Assembly: GCA_016293365.1 (NCBI GenBank)
Contig: JAEDEK010000109.1
Coordinates: 1-6,367 of the forward strand
Reading direction: 5' to 3'
Source of the DNA: Bulleidia sp.
GTDB lineage: Bacteria; Bacillota_I; Bacilli_A; Erysipelotrichales; Erysipelotrichaceae
DNA: 6,367 nucleotides
Below are positions 1-6,367 of this stretch, in pieces. The position numbers and the translations under genes were made by a program. Below the pieces are notes generated by a model. That model did not search any database and was not told where the DNA came from. It was given only the letters and a program-made list of their open reading frames with translations. Numbering within the stretch: the first letter of the stretch is position 1; every line of letters starts with the position of its first letter.

Positions 1-11
1 AAGAAAAAATG

Positions 12-52
12 AAAAGAAGGTCATACATGAATATCATGCATGATCTTCTTTT
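12..52. terminator. Bidirectional rho-independent terminator
   Basis: An almost continuous inverted repeat: AAAAGAAG (12-19) pairs with CTTCTTTT (45-52), and TCATACATG (21-29) pairs with CATGCATGA (35-43), around a 5-nt AATAT loop. The only defects are the G20/T44 pair and one A/C pair, each of which is a G-U wobble on one of the two strands. The leftward transcript leaves the stem into CATTTTTTCTT. The rightward reading also ends in a T-run (49-54). The hairpin lies just past the TAA of the leftward Sde0182-like gene, so it should end that transcript, and it could also stop a rightward gene entering from beyond the left edge. Confidence 0.75.
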
Positions 53-1534
53 TTATGTCACAGTCAGAATGGTCCGGGCATATCTTTTCAGTGGAATCGG
101 ATCATCTGAGGTGATTTCTGTAATGATGTGGATGGTATCTCCCGCCTGCAGATCTTCAGGGATCAGGATGGAGATTTCGTGCGTGTCTGCTTCATATAAT
201 GGAATATCATCTTTGATACCTTCGGCGATTTCATCGATCTGAAGATCTCCTGCCATGATCTTTTCATGTTGAAGCGGTGTTCTGTTTTTCCTGACGTCAC
301 ATTCGAAGTAGTGGAATCACGATACATGAGCTGCTGTTGTGCAGCTCAGCATCAGTGTCTGTCCTGGAAAGACAGTCAGATCCACAGGCTGATCCATGGA
401 AAATGCAGGATAATGCGATATTGCAGTATCATCGTCTGTCAATCCCCACTCGATTCTTGCGGCAAAGTCATTCTGAATATCCGTGAACCAGCGGGAAAGG
501 GAATACTGTGCCTCATACTGTTTCGTATAGGGATTGTAATCAAGGGCGGTATTACGGTAAATACCATGCTTATCCTCAGTAAACCTGCTGCCCCATCCTC
601 CATAGGATGGATGTTCAATGCTGCGTAAGCCACGGTCGATCAGATACAGAAAGGAAGGGGTATCTCCTTCGGAAATAAAGTCATAACGCTGATATTCCGG
701 GTGTTCTTTCAGATAATCATCGGTACCACGCTGTTCTTCGTACAGTTCTCCGTCAATCATTCTGCCATCACCCATCAGGGCGTAATGGGCCATGAGCGGT
801 CCTTTGTGCATCAGATATTTCTGACACCATGGGGACTGCAGTGTTTCTGTTAAGGCGGGATTATTCCGCTTCCAGGCATAGGCGAAATGCCAGAAGTTTG
901 AAGTATCCTGAATGATCCGGATATCCGGCCATTTTCGGCTGATGTAGGTTGAAAAGGTAACATCCTGATCGAGGATGATATACAGAATGATGTGATCACA
1001 TACATGCTGATATACCTTCTGCCACTGATCTGTATTCCTGTATCGTTCTTCGATGGTTTTCAGAGCTCTGGCGGTTGTATTTGTTCCACCCCAGGTCTGT
1101 ACATAAACAGGCTGGCCGTGTTTCTGCAGGAAAAGATCTGTCAGGAACAGTGATCCATCCGTTTCTTCTTCCATATCTCCACAGCTGGAAATATTACCGA
1201 CGTGGATCAGAGAGTACAGTTCGTCTGCAGATGGATAACGTTGATCATGTGATTTCAGATTGTTCTGAATTGTTCTGTAGTCATCCAGAAATCTGTACAT
1301 CCATTGTGTTCCTGTCCAGCGGTATGGTGCAGTTCCTTTTTTTATGTTGCCTGCATAGTGGTACATCGATGCACTCAGGACAATGCCGCGGATATCCATT
1401 TCCTTGGAATAATACAGGGCACGGATGAAGGAGTTCATGTCATCAACTTCACCGTCGGTGGTGATGACGGTCTGGATTCTGTCTGTCACAAGTGTAGATC
1501 CTCCACTTCCATCATAACAGAACAGATCATCCAT
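53..1534 (-). pseudogene. Sde0182/DUF1593 nucleoside-hydrolase-like protein, interrupted by an in-frame TGA
   Basis: Recognised as the family with an N-terminal nucleoside-hydrolase-like domain (PF07632) and a C-terminal beta domain; its founder is the cellulose-binding protein Sde0182 of Saccharophagus. Substrate and reaction are not established for most members, but a role in carbohydrate or glycoside metabolism is assumed. Visible motifs, counting from the ATG at 1534: TTDGEVDD (25-32, an Asp cluster like that of nucleoside hydrolases), WGGTN (148-152), DQD (189-191), EGDTPSFLYLI (289-299) and HPSYGGWGSRF (308-318). Codon 406 is TGA (319-317). The same frame continues as FHYFECD and on to GDTIHI and PLKRYARTILTVT, the typical end of the family, closing with TAA at 55-53. 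The full span is 493 codons, normal for the family. No signal peptide is visible. The ATG at 1534 has a poor ribosome site. A GTG at 1489 sits 10 nt after GGAGG and is an attractive alternative start. It is divergent from the ABC exporter gene. If the TGA is real, the product is a 405-residue protein lacking most of its C-terminal domain. Confidence 0.85.
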
Positions 1535-1536
1535 TC

Positions 1537-1549
1537 TGAAACAGTTTCA
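1537..1549. promoter_or_regulatory. Operator-like palindrome TGAAACAGTTTCA
   Basis: A perfect 6+6 bp inverted repeat around a central A, ending 3 bp before the leftward ATG at 1534. The central spacing is too short for a good RNA hairpin, so a DNA-binding dimer site is more likely. It resembles LacI/CcpA-type operators (cre consensus about TGAAAGCGCTTTCA) but is one base shorter and lacks the central CG. A direct copy of TTCTGAAA occurs at 1534-1541 and 1552-1559, 18 bp apart. Which regulator would bind is unknown. Confidence 0.35.
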
Positions 1550-1574
1550 TGTTCTGAAAGGACAGTCAAAACAT

Positions 1575-1603
1575 GTGAAAATAATGTTGTGTTCATGTAA
1601 AAT
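1575..1603 (+). promoter_or_regulatory. Candidate promoter of the ABC-MATE operon
   Basis: GTGAAA (1575-1580, 4 of 6 matches to TTGACA) lies 17 bp before TAAAAT (1598-1603, 5 of 6 matches to TATAAT). This predicts a start of transcription near 1610 and a short leader of about 20-25 nt before the ATG at 1633. It is the best rightward sigma-A-type match in the 98-bp divergent spacer. I saw no equally good promoter for the leftward gene: a TTGACT (1569-1564) is present on that strand but has no clear -10 at the right distance. Confidence 0.4.
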
Positions 1604-1632
1604 AGTGACATATTGTGTGAAGGAGGAAAAGT

Positions 1633-3411
1633 ATGAATCAGACGGTTAACAGAAACTACAGTGCAAAGGAGCTCATCAGAAGATTTCTTCCTTACCTGAT
1701 GAAATACCGGAAACTGCTTTTTTTTGATCTTTTCTGTGCATCATTAACAACACTCTGTGACATTGTACTGCCACGGATCATGTCCACTCTGACAAATACT
1801 GCCATGTATGAACCGGCAGCTCTGACAGTCGGGCTGATCGGGAAACTGGCAGCATTGTATGTGGTACTGCGTCTTGTGGATGCAGCAGCCTATTACTATA
1901 TGTGTTCACAGGGACATATCATGGGTGTCTATATTGAAACGGATATGCGTACGGATGCCTTCGCACATCTGGAAACACTCAGTGATTCCTATTATGCCAA
2001 CAACAAGATCGGACAGATCATGGGAAGGATCACAAACGACCTGTTTGATGTGACGGAGTTTGCACATCACTGTCCAGAGGAGTTCTTCATTGCGGCAATC
2101 AAGATTTCTGTATCCTTTGTGATTCTCAGCTTCTCTTCATTGCCGCTGACTCTGATTATCTTTGCCTGCATACCATTTATGATGTATTTCAGCATCAAGC
2201 TGAATCATGCTTTCCGCTCTGCGACAAAGGCACAGCGTGTGCAGATTGGTGAACTCAATGCACAGGTGGAAGATTCTCTGCTTGGACAAAGAGTAGTCAA
2301 GGCCTTTACGGCGGAAGAGATGGAAATGGAGAAGTTTGCTTCCGGTAATCAGGTCATGAAGGAACTGAAGAAAAAACGCTATAAGATCATGGCGGTCTTC
2401 AATCTTTCCACAAGACTGTTTGATGGTCTGATGTATGTTGTGACAATCATTGCTGGAGGTCTTTTCATGGTTCATGGAAAGATCAGTGCCGGTGATATGG
2501 TTGCCTATATGCTGTATGTCACAACATTGATCGCAACTGTGCGCAGAATTGTTGAATTCTCGGAACAGTTTCAGATGGGCATTACCGGTATTGAACGTTT
2601 CTTTGAAATCATGGATACACCATCTGATATTACAGACAGTCCGGATGCGAAAGATATTGTCGTAGATGGTGGAAACATCACCTTTGATCATGTGACATTT
2701 GAATATCCGGATGACCATAACCGTGTCCTGCATGAGATCTGCCTGGATATTCATGCCGGTGAAAACCTTGCACTGGTCGGTGAATCCGGTGGTGGTAAGA
2801 CAACTCTTTCTTCTTTGATTCCACGTTTCTATGATACGACGGAAGGCCGTATTCTGATCGATGGTCAGGATGTCAGAGATGTCACACTGAAGAGCTTAAG
2901 GAGCAATATCGGTATTGTACAGCAGGATGTATATCTGTTTTCCGGCACGGTATATGACAATATTGCCTATGGTAAACCAGGCGCAACAATGGAAGAAGTC
3001 GTACACGCCGCAAAGCTGGCAGGTGCAGATGAATTCATCATGCAGCTGCCGGAAGGTTATCACTCCTATGTCGGTGAAAGAGGTATCAAGCTTTCCGGTG
3101 GTCAGAAACAGAGAATCTCCATTGCCAGAGTATTCCTGAAAAATCCGAAGATTCTGCTTCTGGATGAAGCAACCAGTGCATTGGACAATGAAAGTGAACT
3201 GCTGATTGAAGAGTCTTTAAAGGAGCTTTCTCAGGGGCGTACAACATTAACGATTGCACATCGTCTGACAACAATCCGTCATGCCGACCGGATTGTCGTA
3301 CTTGGTAAAAACGGTATTGAAGAAGAAGGCAATCATGAGCAGCTTCTGGAAAAGAAGGGGATCTACTACCGTCTTTGGAACGGTATCTCAAAGCAGGAGA
3401 TGGATGCATGA
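1633..3411 (+). CDS. ABC exporter half-transporter (fused permease and ATPase)
   Basis: A 592-residue type-IV ABC exporter (MsbA/LmrA/MdlB-like) that uses ATP to move a substrate out across the cytoplasmic membrane as a dimer. Residues about 15-310 form the membrane domain, with hydrophobic segments near 28-48, 65-90, 152-188, 262-280 and 287-303. The nucleotide-binding domain covers about 345-580: A-loop Tyr358, Walker A GESGGGKTT (383-391, Lys389), Q-loop Gln431, signature LSGGQ (487-491), Walker B ILLLDE (507-512), D-loop SALD (515-518) and H-loop His543. All catalytic positions are intact, so a working homodimer is possible. The start is firm: AGGAGG at 1621-1626 lies 6 nt before the ATG. 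No partner half-transporter lies beside it; the next gene is a MATE transporter whose ATG overlaps this TGA by four bases. The substrate cannot be read from the sequence; a lipid, drug or peptide is possible. It belongs to the broad group often labelled multidrug ABC transporter. Confidence 0.95.
   Translation: MNQTVNRNYSAKELIRRFLPYLMKYRKLLFFDLFCASLTTLCDIVLPRIMSTLTNTAMYEPAALTVGLIGKLAALYVVLRLVDAAAYYYMCSQGHIMGVYIETDMRTDAFAHLETLSDSYYANNKIGQIMGRITNDLFDVTEFAHHCPEEFFIAAIKISVSFVILSFSSLPLTLIIFACIPFMMYFSIKLNHAFRSATKAQRVQIGELNAQVEDSLLGQRVVKAFTAEEMEMEKFASGNQVMKELKKKRYKIMAVFNLSTRLFDGLMYVVTIIAGGLFMVHGKISAGDMVAYMLYVTTLIATVRRIVEFSEQFQMGITGIERFFEIMDTPSDITDSPDAKDIVVDGGNITFDHVTFEYPDDHNRVLHEICLDIHAGENLALVGESGGGKTTLSSLIPRFYDTTEGRILIDGQDVRDVTLKSLRSNIGIVQQDVYLFSGTVYDNIAYGKPGATMEEVVHAAKLAGADEFIMQLPEGYHSYVGERGIKLSGGQKQRISIARVFLKNPKILLLDEATSALDNESELLIEESLKELSQGRTTLTIAHRLTTIRHADRIVVLGKNGIEEEGNHEQLLEKKGIYYRLWNGISKQEMDA
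3395..3400 (+). promoter_or_regulatory. Ribosome binding site fixing the MATE start
   Basis: AGGAGA lies inside the last codons of the ABC gene, 7 nt before the ATG at 3408. It picks this ATG over the in-frame ATG at 3375, which would lie 33 nt deeper in the ABC gene and would add 11 residues (ERYLKAGDGC-like) foreign to the N-terminus of MATE proteins. Confidence 0.7.
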
Positions 3412-4772
3412 GCCAGGTAAAGGATGAGCAGTACGTCAGGATGACGGAAACACCGGTATCAAAGCTGATCATATCACTCGGTATTCCAACCATTATCTCC
3501 ATGCTTGTTACAAGCATCTACAACATGGCGGATACTTACTTTGTCGGAACAATTGGTACTTCAGCAAGTGGGGCAACTGGTGTTGTATTCGGTCTGATGG
3601 CAATTCTGCAGGCATTCGGTTTCATGTATGGTCATGGTGCCGGTTCCAATATCGCAATCCGTCTTGGTAACCACGAAGAAAACAGTGCGAGAATTTTTTC
3701 GGCAACGTCCTTCTGGCTTTCCATCGTAACCGGTATTGTAATCTGTATGACCGGTATGGCATTTATGACGCCTTTGATGAGATTGATGGGAAGTACGGAC
3801 ACGATTCTTCCCTATGCATGTACCTATGCCTTCTATATTCTGATCGCAGGACCTGCGATGACTTCCGGCTGTGTCATGAACAACATTCTGCGCTATGAAG
3901 GAAAAGCCTTCTATGCCATGATCGGTTTAACCAGCGGTGGCATTCTCAATATCTTTCTGGACTATCTGATGGTACGAGTGCTGCAGCTTGGAATCGGTGG
4001 GGCAGGACTTGCAACATGTATTTCACAGTATGTATCCATGGTGATTCTGATGATTCCGTATCTGAGAAAACAGACGATTTCATCCTTCCATGTACGCTAC
4101 ATTGCGAAGACTGCAAAACCATATCAGCGGATCATCGCCAACGGTATGCCTTCTTTATGTCGACAGGGGCTCAACAGTGCATCCACGATGGTACTTAATA
4201 CAAGTGCGGCAGCGTTTGGAGATCCGGCTGTTGCGGCAATCTCCATCGTCAACCGTATCGTCAACTTCCTGTTCTGTGTGGCGGTTGGAATCGGACAGGG
4301 TTTCCAGCCTGTATCCTCATTCAATCATGGGGCAAGACTGCACAGCAGGGTAAAGGCAGGCTTCTTCTTCGCGATGAAACTGGGGGCTGTTCTGCTGCTT
4401 GGTTTAGCGGTATTTGCCTATTTCAATGCGGCAGCTCTTGTCACCTTCTTCCGTGATGACGGGCTTGTCATATCCATCGGTCAAAGAGCACTGCGGGCGC
4501 AGAGTATTTCTTTAATCATGACACCAATCACGCTGTATGCCAATATGCTGTTTCAGTCCATCGGTTCTTCCCGTAAAGCAACATTTCTTGCTGCCCTGCG
4601 AAGTGGTCTTGTTCTGATTCCAGTGGTCTTTACGATGACAAAGCTGTTCGGTTTGGATGGCCTTGTTATTTCACAGGCAATATCGGAAGTGATCTCTGCA
4701 TTGATCACGATTCCGTTTATTGTGACCTATTTCCTGCATATGCCGGAAGATGGTATGGAATACAACAATTAA
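3408..4772 (+). CDS. MATE family efflux transporter (MepA/DinF-like)
   Basis: A 454-residue, very hydrophobic protein with the 12-helix pattern and two-fold internal repeat of MATE transporters. These use a Na+ or H+ gradient to expel cationic drugs and other toxic compounds through the cytoplasmic membrane. Family signs are the N-terminal PVSKLIISLGIPTIISMLV and NMADTYFVG (39-47, with Asp42), a conserved-type Asp184 in NIFLDYLM, and GIGQGFQPVSSFNHGA (294-309), the MepA-type motif opening the second half. The length of about 450 is normal and the protein ends TAA with no truncation. Its ATG overlaps the stop of the ABC exporter gene (ATGA), so the two are translationally coupled and probably share a promoter and regulator. 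This suggests both handle the same stress or product, which is inference. The substrate is unknown. No clear U-tailed terminator for this strand follows; the hairpin at 4779-4801 has its T-run on the other side. Confidence 0.93.
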   Translation: MSQVKDEQYVRMTETPVSKLIISLGIPTIISMLVTSIYNMADTYFVGTIGTSASGATGVVFGLMAILQAFGFMYGHGAGSNIAIRLGNHEENSARIFSATSFWLSIVTGIVICMTGMAFMTPLMRLMGSTDTILPYACTYAFYILIAGPAMTSGCVMNNILRYEGKAFYAMIGLTSGGILNIFLDYLMVRVLQLGIGGAGLATCISQYVSMVILMIPYLRKQTISSFHVRYIAKTAKPYQRIIANGMPSLCRQGLNSASTMVLNTSAAAFGDPAVAAISIVNRIVNFLFCVAVGIGQGFQPVSSFNHGARLHSRVKAGFFFAMKLGAVLLLGLAVFAYFNAAALVTFFRDDGLVISIGQRALRAQSISLIMTPITLYANMLFQSIGSSRKATFLAALRSGLVLIPVVFTMTKLFGLDGLVISQAISEVISALITIPFIVTYFLHMPEDGMEYNN

Positions 4773-4778
4773 GAAAAA

Positions 4779-4801
4779 AACATCTGCGTGCAGCAGATGT
4801 T
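4779..4801 (-). terminator. Rho-independent terminator of the leftward apbE-transporter unit
   Basis: A perfect 9-bp stem, AACATCTGC (4779-4787) with GCAGATGTT (4793-4801), around a 5-nt loop. On the leftward strand the stem runs straight into a T-run (complement of the A-run at 4774-4780), a textbook terminator. It overlaps the TAA stop of the transporter gene (4802-4800). On the rightward strand the following sequence is only TATAATCC, so stopping of the MATE transcript would be weaker. Confidence 0.8.
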
Positions 4802-5642
4802 ATAATCCGAAGATCTGTAATGCAAATCCTGCGATCAGCCCGCACACAAGTGTGGCAAGCAGGATTTTTGTATTATCTTTGAAGTCAGGATTGACTCTGT
4901 ATAACATGATCATACCTGTACCTGCATTGACAAGCAGACCGGCACATACAGCCGAGAAAGGAATGACACTGTCAATATACATCGTTGTCAGAATAATACT
5001 GGAGGCACAGCTTGGAATCAGTCCTGTCAGTCCACAGAACAGCACGGATTGAGAAGGGTGTGCCAGGATAAAACTACGGATCATATCTTCACCGATCAGT
5101 TTCACGATACCGTTGAATACAAAGATTGTCACAAACAGCCAGATGGATACCTGCAGGGTATGCATGCATGCCGAATACAGGATACCATGGGAGTGGTCAT
5201 CGTGTTCTCTTTGACAGAAGTCATCCACATCAATGGTTCTATGCCTGGACAACAGGTCAAATCCATAACCGGCAATCAGTCCAACAACCAGTTTGATACC
5301 AAGAACCGGAGCAATCAGAGAAAGATCCGCCTGCATACCAAGCATGATGGAAAGCATCTCATCACTGCTGGCAAGAAAGATCGCAACCAGTGTTCCAGCA
5401 GAAATAACTCCTGTTGCATACAATGAGGAAGCTGCTGTTGCAAAACCGCAGCTTGGCAGCAGTCCAAACAGTGTACCGGCAAGTGGATTGATTCTTCTGT
5501 GTCTTTCCAGGAAACGCTCCATTTTATGTCCTGCCTGGTTTTCCATCCATTCCAGAAACAGATAGATGACAAACAGAAATGGGACGATCTTGGTTAAGTC
5601 CAGAAGCGTATCAATCAGCACATCAATCATCAGTCCGCCCAT
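4800..5642 (-). CDS. Putative manganese/heavy-metal exporter (ArsP_2-like, PF11449)
   Basis: A 280-residue polytopic membrane protein, probably a metal exporter of the cytoplasmic membrane; relatives are labelled putative manganese transporter or arsenic efflux protein, mostly without direct proof. Two related halves are visible. GLLPSCGFATAASSLY (60-75) with SSDE (92-95) is echoed by GLIPSCASSIILTTMY (207-222), so the family's paired Pro-Ser-Cys motifs are both present. Hydrophobic segments fall near 17-32, 55-75, 80-100, 107-128, 163-184, 198-220, 226-248 and 259-279. Between the halves lies a His/Asp/Cys-rich loop (137-152: DVDDFCQREHDDHSHG), a plausible metal sensor or binding site. The ATG at 5642 is preferred because AAGGA lies 8 nt upstream. 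An in-frame ATG at 5630, forming TGATG with the stop of apbE, is possible and would remove four residues. It overlaps apbE by 13 nt and is the last gene of its unit. Family call is fairly sure; metal identity is not. Confidence 0.8.
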   Translation of the reverse strand: MGGLMIDVLIDTLLDLTKIVPFLFVIYLFLEWMENQAGHKMERFLERHRRINPLAGTLFGLLPSCGFATAASSLYATGVISAGTLVAIFLASSDEMLSIMLGMQADLSLIAPVLGIKLVVGLIAGYGFDLLSRHRTIDVDDFCQREHDDHSHGILYSACMHTLQVSIWLFVTIFVFNGIVKLIGEDMIRSFILAHPSQSVLFCGLTGLIPSCASSIILTTMYIDSVIPFSAVCAGLLVNAGTGMIMLYRVNPDFKDNTKILLATLVCGLIAGFALQIFGL

Positions 5643-6367
5643 GTCAGCTTTCCTTCCAGTCCTTCTGTGTAGGAAGCATACAGATCACCGACCTGAATCG
5701 TATCGGTATCCTGTTTCTGCTGTTCACTCATAATCCAGATGACATTCACCATATGACCTGTTTCATTCTGATATGCATTGATCAGAGCTTTTCCTTCTTC
5801 AATGCTTAATGTAAATAATGCTGTGGAAAGACAGTCGGCATCCCCGGAATCCGGTGTCAGAATGGAAACGGAACGGTATAAGGCTGCAGGATAGAGTGTT
5901 TCCGGATCGATGATGTGGGAATAACGGTTTCCATCTTCACCGATATAATATCTTTCGTAGTCGCCGGAAGTGACGACAGATACCGGTTCAGGCAGTTCGA
6001 CTGTAACGATGCCATCTGTAAATGTACCGGAAGGATCAGCGATACCGATTCTCCATGGGCTTCCATCCGGTTTGTCACCGACAAGACGGATGTTGCGTCC
6101 AACATTCAGGAATCCTGCTTCCATGCCTTCTTCCATCATTTTCGCAGCCGTATATTCAGCTGCATATCCCTTGGCAATACCACCGACATCCAGAGATGCT
6201 CCTTCTTCTGTAATGTAGACTGTAGACTTTTCTTCATCGATGACAACGTTTTCCCAGCCACCTTTTTCATGGGCTGTCTGCAGTTCGTCCATCGTCGGAA
6301 CAGGTCCATATTTTCCGTCTGTATTCAGTTCAATGCCTTCTGTACGGTAGTTATGCCATACTTTCAG
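5630..6367 (-). CDS. apbE: FAD:protein FMN transferase (ApbE family), 5' end outside the window
   Basis: ApbE proteins attach FMN from FAD through a phosphoester bond to Thr/Ser of target proteins such as Rnf/Nqr subunits and extracellular reductases, using Mg2+. The visible 245 residues are in frame to the window edge: LKVWHNYRTEG begins the fragment, so the codon at 6292 is an internal Met, not the start. The N-terminus, including any lipoprotein signal, is missing. Motifs, counting from the edge: LDVGGIAKGYA (59-69), NVGRNIRLVG (88-97), TSGDYERYY (133-141), SHIIDPETLYPA (150-161) and DADCLSTALF (176-185). Two positions differ from the usual family motifs: GGN is GRN here, and DPxTGxP is DPETLYP. 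The C-terminus has normal length. The gene ends in TGA (5632-5630) and overlaps the metal-transporter gene by 13 nt, so the two are co-transcribed and coupled. The promoter lies beyond the right edge. No flavinylation target is visible in this window. Confidence 0.92.
   Translation of the reverse strand: MKVWHNYRTEGIELNTDGKYGPVPTMDELQTAHEKGGWENVVIDEEKSTVYITEEGASLDVGGIAKGYAAEYTAAKMMEEGMEAGFLNVGRNIRLVGDKPDGSPWRIGIADPSGTFTDGIVTVELPEPVSVVTSGDYERYYIGEDGNRYSHIIDPETLYPAALYRSVSILTPDSGDADCLSTALFTLSIEEGKALINAYQNETGHMVNVIWIMSEQQKQDTDTIQVGDLYASYTEGLEGKLTWAD

Noticed and set aside
53..256. A separate small leftward gene of 67 residues starting at the ATG at 256
   Set aside because: It is in the same frame as the upstream 405-codon segment, has no good ribosome site, and its sequence is the normal C-terminal end of the Sde0182-like family. 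It is the tail of the interrupted gene.
317..319. TGA read as Trp through an altered genetic code, or as selenocysteine
   Set aside because: TGA ends two other genes in the window at tight, functional overlaps (ATGA at 3408-3411 and TGATG at 5632-5628), so the standard code applies. No convincing SECIS-like hairpin follows the codon, and the position matches Trp, not Cys.
266..628. Rightward frames of 98-125 codons opposite the Sde0182-like gene and the metal transporter (for example 266-628, 1075-1428, 5049-5426)
   Set aside because: All are complements of coding sequence with clear homology on the other strand. None shows a domain or good start signal.
1571..1598. Inverted ACATG...CATGT around the divergent spacer
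   Set aside because: Only five bases per arm with imperfect flanks and a long spacer in AT-rich DNA. This can easily occur by chance, so it is not listed as an operator.
2137..2754. A 205-codon leftward frame opposite the ABC exporter
   Set aside because: It lies wholly antisense to a well-supported gene, is rich in His/Cys/Ile codons typical of a shadow frame, and matches no family I know.
3086..3517. A 143-codon leftward frame across the ABC-MATE junction
   Set aside because: It is antisense to two firm genes, with no ribosome site or recognisable domain.

Overview
The window looks like chromosomal DNA from a low-to-moderate-GC Gram-positive bacterium (Bacillota). Supporting signs are strong AGGAGG-type ribosome binding sites, tight gene packing with 1-13 nt overlaps, short U-tailed hairpin terminators, and proteins typical of gut Firmicutes. 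A fermentative anaerobe of the Erysipelotrichales or Clostridia type is my guess. No sequence here fixes the taxon.

Layout, left to right. (1) A bidirectional hairpin terminator (12-52). (2) A leftward gene (53-1534) for a protein with a Sde0182/DUF1593 nucleoside-hydrolase-like domain plus its C-terminal all-beta domain. One in-frame TGA (317-319) interrupts it exactly where the family has a conserved Trp, and the correct reading frame continues on both sides, so it looks like a very recent pseudogene or a base-call error. (3) A 98-bp divergent intergenic region (1535-1632) with a plausible rightward promoter and an operator-like palindrome next to the leftward start. (4) A rightward two-gene unit: a half-size ABC exporter (1633-3411) coupled by an ATGA overlap to a MepA-like MATE efflux transporter (3408-4772). 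(5) A convergent junction with a hairpin whose U-tract serves the leftward strand (4779-4801). (6) A leftward pair, transcribed from beyond the right edge: an ApbE-type FAD:protein FMN transferase (5' end cut off by the window) overlapping by 13 nt a membrane protein of the PF11449/ArsP_2 type (putative manganese or heavy-metal exporter).

The rightward pair reads as an export module joining a primary (ATP-driven) and a secondary (ion-driven) transporter. The leftward right-hand pair couples a Mg-dependent flavin transferase with a putative metal transporter. There is no mobile element, CRISPR array, tRNA or rRNA. I did not find a clearly new multi-gene system. The observations most worth checking are the single-base nonsense codon in the Sde0182-like gene, the palindrome in the divergent promoter region, and the unusual residues in the ApbE and metal-transporter pair.
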